From: Amphiplicatus sp046296195
Lineage (GTDB): Bacteria > Pseudomonadota > Alphaproteobacteria > Caulobacterales > Parvularculaceae
Length of the DNA stretch: 64,000 nt
Direction: 5' to 3'
Assembly: GCA_046296195.1 (NCBI GenBank)
Contig: JBKBLR010000001.1
Coordinates: forward strand, 62,001 to 126,000
The translations under genes and the position numbers were made by a program. Shown in pieces: positions 44,636 to 53,128 of this stretch. The notes under the pieces were generated by a model. The model saw only the letters and a list, made by a program, of their open reading frames with translations, was not told where the DNA came from and did not search any database. Position 1 is the first letter of the stretch. Each line of letters opens with the position of its first letter.

Positions 44636-44771
44636 TGATATCCCTCCAGAGATGAACCGCGCCGCCCGAAAGAATTCGCCGCCCTCAGGTAGGCGCACAC
44701 TGCCGCGACTCCCCCTCCCGGAACAGGCTGAGAACGCCGCGTCTGAGCCGGTTTGACCCAGTCGGAGAGGA

Positions 44772-44800
44772 CCCTAGGTCAGCGAAAGAACGCACGTCAA
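44772..44800 (-). promoter_or_regulatory. Candidate promoter of the TonB-dependent receptor
   Basis: On the minus strand TTGACG is followed after 17 bases by CTAGGG. The leader to the ATG would be about 137 bases. The -10 element is a weak match. The 281-base gap around it has no open frame of note; it also holds an AACAATTTTGTT near-palindrome at 44851-44862. Confidence 0.35.
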
Positions 44801-44916
44801 CAAAGATAACCGCCCGTCTTGCAGGCGTTTTCCGACCGTCTCCCGAAAGCAACAATTTTGTTAAGAGGCCGGAAAAGTCCGTTACCAGAAGGTTAAAGGC
44901 GCCTCACCTGCGCCGG

Positions 44917-45858
44917 TCAGCGAGGGGCGAGGTCGAAGGGCGCGGTCACCCGTGGGCTCGATCCCGAGAACGGCTCGACTCCGTGCCAGATATAAGAGGG
45001 AAAGAACACGACCGTCCCCGGCGTTGGCGGAAAATAGCGCTCGGCCGGCAGGTCAAGCCCGGCCACGCCGGCGGCGCCGAGGCGCAGATAGCCCCCCCGG
45101 TCGCCGGAAAAGATCTCGGGAGGGCTTTCCACATAATAACAAGCGCTGATCCAGCCCGCCGGATGGATGTGATCGACATGACCGCCGCCCGACGACAGCA
45201 TCACCGACCAGGCGCCGGCGCATTCAAGACTGAGGGATTTGCGCGCCAGGAACGGATGCGCCGGATCATCCGGCAGCGTTGCTGCGAAACGGCGCGCCGC
45301 GGCGAGCATCGTTTCGGCATAGAGCCGTATGATCGGGTGATTTTCGTTCCACAGCCGGCCGGGCGACTGGGTGCCCCCGTAAAGCGTCTGCTCCGCCGGC
45401 CGCTGCTTGGTGCGATGGAGCGGCGCGATTGCGGCGAAAAGCGCCGCGTTGAACGCCGCGATCGATGAAAAGCCGGCTGGGGGATCGATCGCGATCTGCG
45501 CGGTGAAACGGTCATAATCATAGTATCGACGATAATCGGGATCGCCGGCGGCGCGCATCGCCGTCGCCTTGAGCGCGATGTGCTTTTGAAGATGCGATAG
45601 GGGGGCGGGCCGCGCGAGGTGGCGCGCCGCTTCAGCAGCACGCCCGGTCGCAAGCTCGATTTCACAGCACAGATGCAGGATCGCGAAATCATCGGGCGCG
45701 CTCGCCGCGGCGCGCCGGGAGAGGGCGAGCGCCTCGTCCATGGCGCCGGTCTGGCGCGCGGCGTTCGCCGCAAGGGCGAGCGCCCTTGCGTCCTCCGGCG
45801 CGACGGCGAGCGCGGGGGCCGCCGCCCCCCGCGCCGCCGCCGAGGGCCCCCCCAGCAA
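44917..45858 (-). CDS. 2OG-Fe(II) oxygenase-like domain, C-terminal half of a split TPR-oxygenase gene
   Basis: The C-terminal half of an interrupted gene. From about 45796 downwards it continues a TPR helix (AVAPEDARALALAANAARQTG), then a domain of the putative 2-oxoglutarate-Fe(II) oxygenase group: HVDHIHPAGWISACYYV and the later WHGVEPFSG with SSPRVTAPFDL, supplying His/Asp-type metal ligands and an Arg for 2-oxoglutarate. The first residues (before AVAPEDA) come from the inserted GC block and are not part of the original protein. No good start is seen: the TTG at 45858 is only where the frame opens. The reading frame is displaced by one base from the TPR half. Confidence 0.7.
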   Translation of the reverse strand: MLGGPSAAARGAAAPALAVAPEDARALALAANAARQTGAMDEALALSRRAAASAPDDFAILHLCCEIELATGRAAEAARHLARPAPLSHLQKHIALKATAMRAAGDPDYRRYYDYDRFTAQIAIDPPAGFSSIAAFNAALFAAIAPLHRTKQRPAEQTLYGGTQSPGRLWNENHPIIRLYAETMLAAARRFAATLPDDPAHPFLARKSLSLECAGAWSVMLSSGGGHVDHIHPAGWISACYYVESPPEIFSGDRGGYLRLGAAGVAGLDLPAERYFPPTPGTVVFFPSYIWHGVEPFSGSSPRVTAPFDLAPR

Positions 45859-46804
45859 GGGGGGCGCGGCGCGCGGCGCCCCCCGGCGCGACGGCGCGCC
45901 CGCGCGCAGCGGCCGCCTGCGCGCCAGCGATGTCCCCGAACAGCAAGGAGAGCTCGCCGCGCGTCACGAGCAGGATCGGGCCCGGCGCCCCGTCGATCGC
46001 CTTGTCGATGAGGTCGAAGGCCGAAGCGCCGCGGCCCGCTTCGAACATCATGCCCGCATATTCGCGGTGGATGTCGGCGCGCAACGGCGCGAGCGCCAGC
46101 GCCGCGCGATAGGCCGCGCCCGCCTCATCGAAGCGCGCCATCGTGCGCAAGGTCGCGGCGCGCTGGAACTGCGCATCGGGCGAGGCCGCGTTGATCGACG
46201 CCGCGCGGTCAAGGTCGGCGAGCGATTCCTCGAGCCGGCCAAGCTTTCGCAAGGCGGCGCCGCGATTGACATGCGCCGCGAGGGATTGGGGCGCGGCGGC
46301 GATAGCCTGTGCAAAGAGCGCCGCGGCGTCCTCGTCGCGGCCGCGCACGGCCGCCAGATTCCCAAGGCCGTTGAGCGCGCCGGCATGGCGTGCATCGATC
46401 GCCAGCGCCTTCCTGAAAGCGGCGTCAGCCGCCGCCGTCTCGCCGAGCCTTGCGCGCGCCGACCCGAGCGCGGCGAATGCATCCGCTGACCCCGGCGCCG
46501 CCGCAGCGGCCCGCTCGAAAGCGGCCGCCGCCGCTTCATGCCGGCCGGCGCGGCTCAAATGCCGGCCGAGATTGGCGAGAATGACGTCCCGGCGCGGATG
46601 GAGCGCCGCCGCTGTTTCGAAAGCCTCCGCCGCGCGATCGACTTCTCCGGTCGCCGACAGCGCCAGCGCCAGAAGATGCGCAGCTTCCGGGTCTTTCGGA
46701 TGCTCAGCCGCCGCCGCCTCGGCGAGCGCGAGCGCACGCGCCGCCTCGCCGCGCTGGAGAAGCGCGGCGGCCTCCTGCAGGCGAAGATGGGGTGAGGAAG
46801 TCAA
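45689..46804 (-). CDS. TPR protein, N-terminal half of a split TPR-oxygenase gene
   Basis: The intact-looking half of a tetratricopeptide-rich protein starting with MTSSPHLRLQEAAALLQRGE at 46804. About eight TPR-like pairs can be followed to residue 305 (ARGRAVAPG). After that the frame enters an 88-base GC-only-like block and continues as a Gly/Ala/Arg-rich artefact to 45689. Removing the block would join it in frame to the oxygenase half downstream, giving a TPR-2OG oxygenase of about 600 residues. It is divergent from the alpha/beta hydrolase gene at 46877. Confidence 0.75.
   Translation of the reverse strand: MTSSPHLRLQEAAALLQRGEAARALALAEAAAAEHPKDPEAAHLLALALSATGEVDRAAEAFETAAALHPRRDVILANLGRHLSRAGRHEAAAAAFERAAAAAPGSADAFAALGSARARLGETAAADAAFRKALAIDARHAGALNGLGNLAAVRGRDEDAAALFAQAIAAAPQSLAAHVNRGAALRKLGRLEESLADLDRAASINAASPDAQFQRAATLRTMARFDEAGAAYRAALALAPLRADIHREYAGMMFEAGRGASAFDLIDKAIDGAPGPILLVTRGELSLLFGDIAGAQAAAARGRAVAPGGAARRAPLAGGALGGGAGGGGPRARRRAGGRKGARPCGERRAPDRRHGRGARPLPARRGERAR
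45797..45884. repeat. 88-base GC-rich insertion between 14-base direct repeats
   Basis: The sequence CGCCGTCGCGCCGG occurs (minus strand) at both ends of an 88-base step, starting near 45895 and 45807. Between them the DNA is nearly all G and C and includes inverted G6/C7 runs around a short AGCAA loop. Because 88 is not a multiple of three, it shifts the TPR-oxygenase frame. It may be a real insertion, tandem slippage or a sequencing/assembly error at the hairpin. Confidence 0.6.
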
Positions 46805-46876
46805 CCGGACGTCCTTTGCACATTGTGCCTGCCCTCTCGATAGGCGATAGACCGCGGGTCTTCAAAAGGTTCCAGC

Positions 46877-47743
46877 ATGAGCGACGCGACCTCGTTCTCG
46901 GTGGAAGTCAGGCCTGGCCTCGCCATGGCGGCCTATCGCACGCAAGGCGGCGGCGCGACGCCGGTCATCTGCATCCCGGGCCTCACCCGCAACGCCTCTG
47001 ATTTTGACGACTTCGCGCCAGTCGCCGCCGCGACGGGGCGCGATGTTTACGCCGTGTCGCTGATCGGGCGCGGCCGTTCCGCCTGGGATCGCGATTATCT
47101 GAACTACAAGCCGGACACCTATCGCCGGGACATTCTCGCCTTCATGGACCGCCAGAAGATCGCCCGCGCGATCTTTGTCGGCACCTCGCTCGGCGGCCTC
47201 GTGACGATTCTGACGGCCGCCGCCGCGCCCGAGCGGGTCGCCGGCGCCGTCATCAACGACATCGGACCCGATCTTGCGCCGGAAGGGATCGCCCGCATCG
47301 CGTCCTATGTCGGCGCGCGCGCGGCGGGGCCCGATGAACCGGCGCACGATCTCGATGAGGCCGCACGCCGCATCCGCGCGATCAACGAGCCCGCTTTCCC
47401 TGGTCGGGACGAGGATTTCTGGCGGCTTTTCGCCCGGCGCACCTTTCGTCAGCAGGCGGACGGGCGCTGGATGCTCGACTACGATCCCGGCATCGGCAAG
47501 GCGCTCCTCGAAGTCGGGCCGGCGCCCGATCTCTGGGGGCCCTTTGCGGCGATGCGGACGGTCCCGACGCTGGTGGTGCGCGGCGCGATCAGCGATCTGC
47601 TCACGCCGCCGATCATCGAGAAGATGCGCGGCGCCTATCCCGGCTTTTCCTATTGCGAGGTCGCCGGCGTCGGTCATGCGCCGATGCTGACCGAACCCGA
47701 CGCGCTCGCTGCGATCAGGCCGTTCCTTCAGGCCCTGGCCTGA
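46877..47743 (+). CDS. Alpha/beta-fold hydrolase
   Basis: A 288-residue hydrolase. HG-like region CIPGLTRNASDFDDFAP, nucleophile elbow GTSLGG (Ser near 100), acid Asp near NDIGPD or the later SDLLTPP, and catalytic His in GVGHAPMLTEPDAL. The fold suits esterases or haloalkane dehalogenase/epoxide-type enzymes; the substrate is unknown. It ends overlapping cysH convergently by 29 bases. It starts 72 bases from the TPR-oxygenase start, in a divergent promoter gap. Confidence 0.82.
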   Translation: MSDATSFSVEVRPGLAMAAYRTQGGGATPVICIPGLTRNASDFDDFAPVAAATGRDVYAVSLIGRGRSAWDRDYLNYKPDTYRRDILAFMDRQKIARAIFVGTSLGGLVTILTAAAAPERVAGAVINDIGPDLAPEGIARIASYVGARAAGPDEPAHDLDEAARRIRAINEPAFPGRDEDFWRLFARRTFRQQADGRWMLDYDPGIGKALLEVGPAPDLWGPFAAMRTVPTLVVRGAISDLLTPPIIEKMRGAYPGFSYCEVAGVGHAPMLTEPDALAAIRPFLQALA

Positions 47744-48476
47744 CGCCGCCATGAATGCCGCATTCGGTCTTTGAAAGTCCGCGCCAGCGCCCCGCGCGCG
47801 GATCGTCGGCCGCCGAGGTCGGCGCCGTGCAGGGCCAGCAGCCGATTGACCGGAAGCCCTGGTCGACGAGCGGATGCGGCGGCAGGGCGTGCGCGGCGGC
47901 GTAGGCCTCGACATCGGCGCCGGACCAGCGTGCGAGCGGGTTGATCTTCACATGCGGGGGCGCGGCCTCGACGATCGGCAGGAAGGCGCGCAAGGCGCCG
48001 TGCATCCGCTTTCTGCCGGTGAACCAGGCGTCGACGCCGGCGAGCGCGCGCTGAAGCGGGCGGACCTTTCTCAACGCGCAGCAGGCGTCGTTGTCGCGCC
48101 GCCACAGATCGCCTCTCGGGTCGGCGAGCGCTGCTTCCTCCGCTGACGGACGGATGTCCCGAACATCCTCGAGCCCGAGAGCGCGCGCAAGATCCTCGCG
48201 ATAGGCGAGCGTCTGCGCGAAATGCTTTCCGGTCTCGATAAAGATGACAGGCGTGCGCCGGTCGACCTTCGCGACGAGATGGAGGAGCGCCGCCGCCTCC
48301 GCGCCGAAGGAAGAGACGAGCGCGATCCGGCCCCGGAACTCCTCGATCGCGCGCGCGATGATCGCCTCGGCCGGCAGCGTCTGCGCCTCGCGGTCGAGCC
48401 GCGCTGCGCGCTCTTCAAGCGTCTCGGACGCGCGCGAAGGCGCGACAGCGGGCTGCGCAGCGGCGCGCGCGGACAT
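47715..48476 (-). CDS. cysH: Phosphoadenylyl/adenylyl-sulfate reductase
   Basis: A 253-residue reductase making sulfite in sulfate assimilation. The iron-sulfur ligands typical of APS reductases are present: C132/C133 in NDACCALRKV and C213/C216 in GCWPCTAP, plus the catalytic Cys239 in KTECGIH. The SSFGAEAAALLHL loop binds nucleotide. This cysteine set suggests APS rather than PAPS use. It follows the DUF934 gene by 14 bases in the cys operon. Confidence 0.95.
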   Translation of the reverse strand: MSARAAAQPAVAPSRASETLEERAARLDREAQTLPAEAIIARAIEEFRGRIALVSSFGAEAAALLHLVAKVDRRTPVIFIETGKHFAQTLAYREDLARALGLEDVRDIRPSAEEAALADPRGDLWRRDNDACCALRKVRPLQRALAGVDAWFTGRKRMHGALRAFLPIVEAAPPHVKINPLARWSGADVEAYAAAHALPPHPLVDQGFRSIGCWPCTAPTSAADDPRAGRWRGLSKTECGIHGGVRPGPEGTA

Positions 48477-48490
48477 CGATTCCCGGCCCC

Positions 48491-48943
48491 TCAGGCGGCC
48501 TCGCGCCGGCGGGCGCGGCGGGCGTGAGCGGTAAGCGCGGCGTCGGCGCCGGGCTGGTAGAAAACGGAATAGGCGCGAAGCGCCGCCTCATATGGCGCCG
48601 GATCGCGCTCACCAATCTCGAGAGTCGTGAATCCGGCGCGCGCCATGAACAGCGCCTGATCGGGCAGCACCTCGCCGCGCGCGACAATTTCGCCCGCAAA
48701 GCCGAGACGCTCGCGGAGGAGCCGCGCCTGGCTGTAGGCGCGGCCGTCCTTGAAGTCAGGGAATTGAAGAATTGCTGCGGCGAAGAGCGCGGTCGCCTCG
48801 CCGAGGCCGCGCACATCCTCCGTATTTGGAATGACAAGCGCGAAGCGGCCGGCTTCCGGGCGCACGCCGTCGCGGAAGGCGGCGAGCGTGATTTCCTCCG
48901 CCGGCGCGGCCGCGCCGCGCCTAGTGAGATGCAGACTCGCCAT
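48491..48943 (-). CDS. DUF934 family sulfite-reduction-associated protein
   Basis: A 150-residue DUF934 protein, conserved beside cysI and cysH in proteobacteria and probably needed for sulfite reduction. Seen: DVRGLGEATALFAAAILQFPDFKDGRAYSQARLLRERLGF and QALFMARAGFTTLEIGERD. The ATG at 48943 lies within the end of cysI (23-base overlap) and the stop is close to cysH. No catalytic motif is recognised. Confidence 0.85.
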   Translation of the reverse strand: MASLHLTRRGAAAPAEEITLAAFRDGVRPEAGRFALVIPNTEDVRGLGEATALFAAAILQFPDFKDGRAYSQARLLRERLGFAGEIVARGEVLPDQALFMARAGFTTLEIGERDPAPYEAALRAYSVFYQPGADAALTAHARRARRREAA

Positions 48944-50585
48944 AGAGAACCTCCTTGAAGGGATCGGGGCCGAGGCGCCGGTAAGCGTCGAGGAACCGCT
49001 CGCCCGGAAGGCGCACGGACCTGAAAAAGCCGATGAGACTGTCGACGGCGCTGACGACCTCGTCCGCGGAGAAGCCGCGCCCGGTGATTTCGCCGAGGCT
49101 CGCATCCGACGCCGCTGAACCGCCGAGCAGGATCTGGTAGAATTCCTCGCCCTTCTTATCGACGCCGAGAATGCCGATATGGCCGACATGGTGATGGCCG
49201 CAGGCGTTGATGCACCCTGAAATCTTGATCTTGATCTCGCCGAGATCCGCCGCCGCGGCGCTGTCGGCGAAGCGCTCCTGGATGCGTTCGGCGATCGGAA
49301 TCGAGCGAGCGTTGGCGAGGTCGCAATAATCAAGGCCGGGGCAGGCGATGATGTCGCTGACGAGCCCGATATTGGCTTCGGCGAGCCCTGCTGCGCGTAA
49401 CGCGCGCCAGACCTCGAAGAGATCGTCCTGCTTGACATGCGGCAGCAGGAGGTTTTGCTCATGCGTCGCGCGCGCCTCATCAAAGGAATAGCGCTCGGCG
49501 AGATCGGCGACGGCGCCCAGCTGGTCGGCGGTGATGTCGCCCGGCGGCCGCCCGATGGGCTTCAGCGAAATCTGCGCGATGGCGTAGCCCGGGGCGCGAT
49601 GGGCGGCGACATTCTGCCGGACCCAGCGATCGAAGGCCGGGTCGGATGCGCGCGCCGCCTCAAGCGCGGCGCTTCGACCGGGCAGCCTTTCGAAGGCCGG
49701 CGGCGTGAAATGAGTCCGTATGCGGATGACTTCCTCGGCCGGCCAGTCCAGACCCTCCTTGCCGGAGGCTTCCCATTCCTCTTCAACTTCGCGGCGGAAG
49801 CTGTCGATGGCGTCGCTGGCGACAAGGATCTTGATGCGCGCCTTGTATTTGTTGTCGCGGCGGCCGCGCGCGTTATAGACGCGCATGATCGCCTCGAGAT
49901 AGGAAATGAGGTGTCGCTCGGGCAGGAACTCCCTGACCGTTTCGCCGATGTAAGGCGTGCGGCCGAGGCCGCCGCCGACGATCACCTCAAAGCCGCGTTC
50001 CCCTTCGGCGTTCCGGTGGAGCCGCAGGCCGATGTCGTGCACGCGCACGGCGGCGCGGTCGTCGTCGCTCGCCGTGACGGCGATCTTGAACTTGCGCGGC
50101 AGGAAGGAGAATTCCGGATGCAGCGAGGACCATTGCCGGATGATTTCCGCGTAAACCCGGGGATCGTCGATCTCGTCAGCGGTCGCGCCCGCAAAGGGAT
50201 CTGAGGTGACATTGCGGATGCAATTTCCGGACGTCTGGATCGCGTGCATGCCGACGTCGGCGAGCTCGGCGAGAATGTCCGGAACGTCGACGAGGGCCGG
50301 CCAGTTGAACTGGATGTTCTGGCGCGTCGTGAAATGGCCGTAGCCCTTGTCATAGACGCGCGCCACATGGGCGAGCTTCCTCAACTGGCGCGAGGATAGC
50401 GTTCCGTAAGGAACGGCGACGCGCAGCATGTAGGCGTGAAGCTGCAGATAGAGGCCGTTCATCAGCCTTAGCGGCTTGAACTCCTCTTCGGTGAGCGCGC
50501 CCGACAGGCGCCGCGCCACCTGGCCGCGGAACTCCGCGACGCGCTCGCGCACGAAGGTTTCGTCGAACTGGTCGTACCGGTACAT
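48921..50585 (-). CDS. cysI: Sulfite/nitrite reductase haemoprotein (siroheme-dependent)
   Basis: A 554-residue siroheme/4Fe-4S reductase converting sulfite to sulfide. N-terminal ferredoxin-like half with FNWPALVDVPDILAELAD, and the C-terminal siroheme/4Fe-4S region LVSDIIACPGLDYC and ISGCINACGHHHVGHIGILG, the cysteine pattern of the family. Nitrite reduction cannot be excluded from sequence but the cysG-cysH context fits sulfite. Its start overlaps the GST stop by one base. Confidence 0.93.
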   Translation of the reverse strand: MYRYDQFDETFVRERVAEFRGQVARRLSGALTEEEFKPLRLMNGLYLQLHAYMLRVAVPYGTLSSRQLRKLAHVARVYDKGYGHFTTRQNIQFNWPALVDVPDILAELADVGMHAIQTSGNCIRNVTSDPFAGATADEIDDPRVYAEIIRQWSSLHPEFSFLPRKFKIAVTASDDDRAAVRVHDIGLRLHRNAEGERGFEVIVGGGLGRTPYIGETVREFLPERHLISYLEAIMRVYNARGRRDNKYKARIKILVASDAIDSFRREVEEEWEASGKEGLDWPAEEVIRIRTHFTPPAFERLPGRSAALEAARASDPAFDRWVRQNVAAHRAPGYAIAQISLKPIGRPPGDITADQLGAVADLAERYSFDEARATHEQNLLLPHVKQDDLFEVWRALRAAGLAEANIGLVSDIIACPGLDYCDLANARSIPIAERIQERFADSAAAADLGEIKIKISGCINACGHHHVGHIGILGVDKKGEEFYQILLGGSAASDASLGEITGRGFSADEVVSAVDSLIGFFRSVRLPGERFLDAYRRLGPDPFKEVLYGESASH

Positions 50586-51187
50586 CAGGCCGCTCCGATG
50601 TCGAGGCGCTTTTCGGCGCGCGCGATCCAGGCCCTCAACGCCGGAAAGGCGCCGAGATCGAACCCGCCTTCAGGCGCAAGGCGCGTGTAGGCGAGCAGCG
50701 CGATGTCGGCGAGCGTGAATTCGGGCCCGGCGATGAAGGGTTCCTCGTTGAGCTGACGGTCCATGAGGGCGAGCGCCGCAAGGCCGCGCTCCAAGAGCTT
50801 CGGATCGAGCTGATCGTCCGGCGTTCCGAGATAAAATTTCTGGAAGCGGCGGACGGCGACATAGGGCTCGTGGCTGCACTGCTCCCAGAAGAGCCATTCG
50901 TAGACCTTCGCGCGGGCGAAGGCCTTGTCCGGAATGAGATCGCCGCCGTGCTTCTCAGCGAGATAAAGAATGATCGCGTTTGACTGCGCGAGCGCCCTGC
51001 CCTTGTCAGTGACGAGCACAGGAACCTGCCCCGCGGGATTGAGCGCGCGGAAGCCTGGCGAGCGTGTTTCGCCATTGAGGACGCTGGTCTCGATCCAATG
51101 ATAGCCGACGCCGATAAGGTCGGCGGTCCACTTCGCCTTGCAGCAATTGCCGCTGATGCTGTCGCCGTAGATCTTATAAGCGCTCAT
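50585..51187 (-). CDS. Glutathione S-transferase family protein
   Basis: A 200-residue GST. The thioredoxin-like N-domain (MSAYKIYGDSISGNCCKAKW) has Ser and Cys at the active-site position, followed by NPAGQVPVLVTDKG and QSNAIILYLAEKHG, and a helical C-domain ending in ALRAWIARAEKRLD. It is embedded in the sulfate assimilation operon between the DUF2849 and cysI genes, overlapping both, which is unusual. A role in thiol metabolism fits but is unproven. Confidence 0.87.
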   Translation of the reverse strand: MSAYKIYGDSISGNCCKAKWTADLIGVGYHWIETSVLNGETRSPGFRALNPAGQVPVLVTDKGRALAQSNAIILYLAEKHGGDLIPDKAFARAKVYEWLFWEQCSHEPYVAVRRFQKFYLGTPDDQLDPKLLERGLAALALMDRQLNEEPFIAGPEFTLADIALLAYTRLAPEGGFDLGAFPALRAWIARAEKRLDIGAA

Positions 51188-51467
51188 GGCCGGCCTCCGC
51201 CTGCTTGCCGAGATCGCGCCGCACCGTCGGGCCGTAGCGCCTGATCGTTTCGCGCAGCGCCTCGCGCCCGCGGGGCCCGGCCGCATCAGCGTCGATGAGG
51301 TAAGCGCCGGCGACGACGGTCGTCCGCGCGGCGAGACGCAAGAGCGCCGCCGCCGCTGTTTCCTCCGTATAAAGAGCTGCATCCTCGAAGCGCTCGACGA
51401 GGCGATCGTCCTCGCCCAGCCAGACGACGACGCCGTCGGAAAGGCGGTTGGCGGTCACGGCCTTCAT
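51174..51467 (-). CDS. DUF2849 family protein
   Basis: A 97-residue DUF2849 protein, commonly found next to cysI in alphaproteobacteria. Seen: VTANRLSDGVVVWLGEDDRL and GAYLIDADAAGPRGREALRETIRRYGPTVRRD. Small, without a signal peptide or known catalytic residues. It overlaps the cysG stop by four bases and the GST start by 14, so is translationally coupled to both. Confidence 0.85.
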   Translation of the reverse strand: MKAVTANRLSDGVVVWLGEDDRLVERFEDAALYTEETAAAALLRLAARTTVVAGAYLIDADAAGPRGREALRETIRRYGPTVRRDLGKQAEAGHERL

Positions 51468-52867
51468 GCTGCGATCTCGAGCGCGGGCGCGATGTCGTCG
51501 AGAAGGGATCCCGTCGCCTTCGCCGCGACCTCGCCGACGACGAGGATCGCCGGGCCTTCGACGCCGCCCTCGCGCACGAGCCGGCCGAGGTCGAGAAGCG
51601 TTCCCTTGAGGACTTTCTGGCCCGGCCTCGTTCCGTTCTCGATGACCGCCACGGGCGTCGTCGCGGCGCGACCGTGCGCGATGAGCCGGCGCGCGATCGC
51701 GGCCGCCTTCGTCACGCCCATGTAGACGACGAGCGTGTGGCCGAGGCGCGCGAGCGACGCCCAGTCGAGATCGGGCTCGGCCTCGCCGGCGGCGTGGCCG
51801 GTGACGAAAGTGAGCGCCTGCGCAGCGCCGCGATGGGTGAGCGGCAGGTCCGCCGCCGCCGCGCAGCCGGTCGCCGCCGTAATGCCGGGCGTCACGAACA
51901 CAGGGACGCCGGCGGCCCTGACGGCCTCCAGCTCTTCGCCGCCGCGCCCGAAAATGTAAGGGTCGCCGCCTTTGAGGCGCACGACCCGTTTGCCCTCGAG
52001 CGCAAAAGCGATGAGGCGCGCCTCGATTTCCTCCTGCGGCACGGCGTGATCGGCCTTCGCCTTGCCGACATAGAGCCGGATCGCATCCCGGCGCGCGAGC
52101 GTCAGGATCTCGTCGCCGACCAGCCGGTCATAAAGGATCACGTCGGCGTCCTGAATGAGGCGCAAGGCCCTGAGGGTCAGGAGCTCCGGATCGCCAGGTC
52201 CGGCGCCGACGATGTGAACGACGCCTTGCGATCGCGCCGTCTGCGGAGCATCGAGCATGGCGGCGACGGTCTCGCGCGCGGCATCCTCGTCCGCGGCGAG
52301 AACCTGCGCGGCGGCGGGCCCGTCGAAGAATTCTTCCCAGAAGGCGCGCCGATGCGGGGGCGCGAGGCGCTCAGCGACCCTTTCCCGCAAGGCGCCGGCG
52401 AAGCTCGCGAGGGCGCCGAGGCGGTGCGGCAGCAGCGCCTCGATCTTTTCGCGCAGGCGCCGGCCGAGCACCGGCGCTGCGCCCCCGGTCGAGACCGCGA
52501 CGACGACAGCGCCGCGGTCGATGATTGAGGGCGTTGCAAAATCGCAGAGCGCCGGGCGGTCGACCGCGTTGACGGGAACGCCGGCGGCGCGCCCGGCCTC
52601 GGCCCAGGCGGCCGCTTCCTGCGCATCTTCGACCGCGACGAACAGGAGGGCCGCGCCCCGCAGAAAGGCGGCGTCGGGGGCGGATAAGACGAAGGTGGCC
52701 CTGCCGTCCAAATCGGCGCGCGCGGCCGGATCAAAGGCCGGGCCCGCGATCTCGATCGCCGCGCCGGCGTCGGCAAGAAGGCGGGCCTTGCGGATCGCGT
52801 TCTCGCCCGTGCCGGCGATGACGACGCGGCGGCCGCGAAGGTCGAAGAAGGCGGGGAAGAATTTCAT
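51464..52867 (-). CDS. cysG: Siroheme synthase (uroporphyrinogen methyltransferase/precorrin-2 dehydrogenase-ferrochelatase)
   Basis: A 467-residue bifunctional enzyme making siroheme for CysI. N-terminal dehydrogenase/ferrochelatase part with GRRVVIAGTGENAIRKA (about 12-28); C-terminal SUMT part with VHIVGAGPGDPELLTLRALRL (about 217-237) and RLKGGDPYIFGRGGEELEAV, both characteristic. The length matches the family. It is the first gene of the cys operon; upstream is a 261-base gap shared with the LysR regulator. Confidence 0.96.
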   Translation of the reverse strand: MKFFPAFFDLRGRRVVIAGTGENAIRKARLLADAGAAIEIAGPAFDPAARADLDGRATFVLSAPDAAFLRGAALLFVAVEDAQEAAAWAEAGRAAGVPVNAVDRPALCDFATPSIIDRGAVVVAVSTGGAAPVLGRRLREKIEALLPHRLGALASFAGALRERVAERLAPPHRRAFWEEFFDGPAAAQVLAADEDAARETVAAMLDAPQTARSQGVVHIVGAGPGDPELLTLRALRLIQDADVILYDRLVGDEILTLARRDAIRLYVGKAKADHAVPQEEIEARLIAFALEGKRVVRLKGGDPYIFGRGGEELEAVRAAGVPVFVTPGITAATGCAAAADLPLTHRGAAQALTFVTGHAAGEAEPDLDWASLARLGHTLVVYMGVTKAAAIARRLIAHGRAATTPVAVIENGTRPGQKVLKGTLLDLGRLVREGGVEGPAILVVGEVAAKATGSLLDDIAPALEIAA

Positions 52868-53128
52868 GTGAGATTGTCTAAATTACATCGGTTGGACTTG
52901 TTGCAACGCCACATTCCGGAGGCACGAAAAAGCCAGCTATTTCGCAAGAATGGAAGCGATTCGTGCTGAGGCGATCATAAGCTGGCCTATATTACAGTCG
53001 GCTAGCCTGAGAATTCGACCTTCCTTGCGGCGGAGGTCCTCCTTCACGATCGTGTGTAAGTTTTTCTGATGACAAGAAGATGATGCTGGCGTAGAGGCGA
53101 TTACGGAAACCACTGGATTTGGCCTCTT
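52868..53128. promoter_or_regulatory. cysG-lysR divergent intergenic region
   Basis: No gene is seen here. On the minus strand, TTGCAA at 52906-52901 is followed 15 bases later by TAATTT at 52885-52880, a possible cys operon promoter close to the cysG start. Several A/T-rich words (TAAGCTGGCC, TATATTACAG, GTAAGTTTTTC) lie in the middle and near the LysR side, where regulator binding would be expected. Confidence 0.3.
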
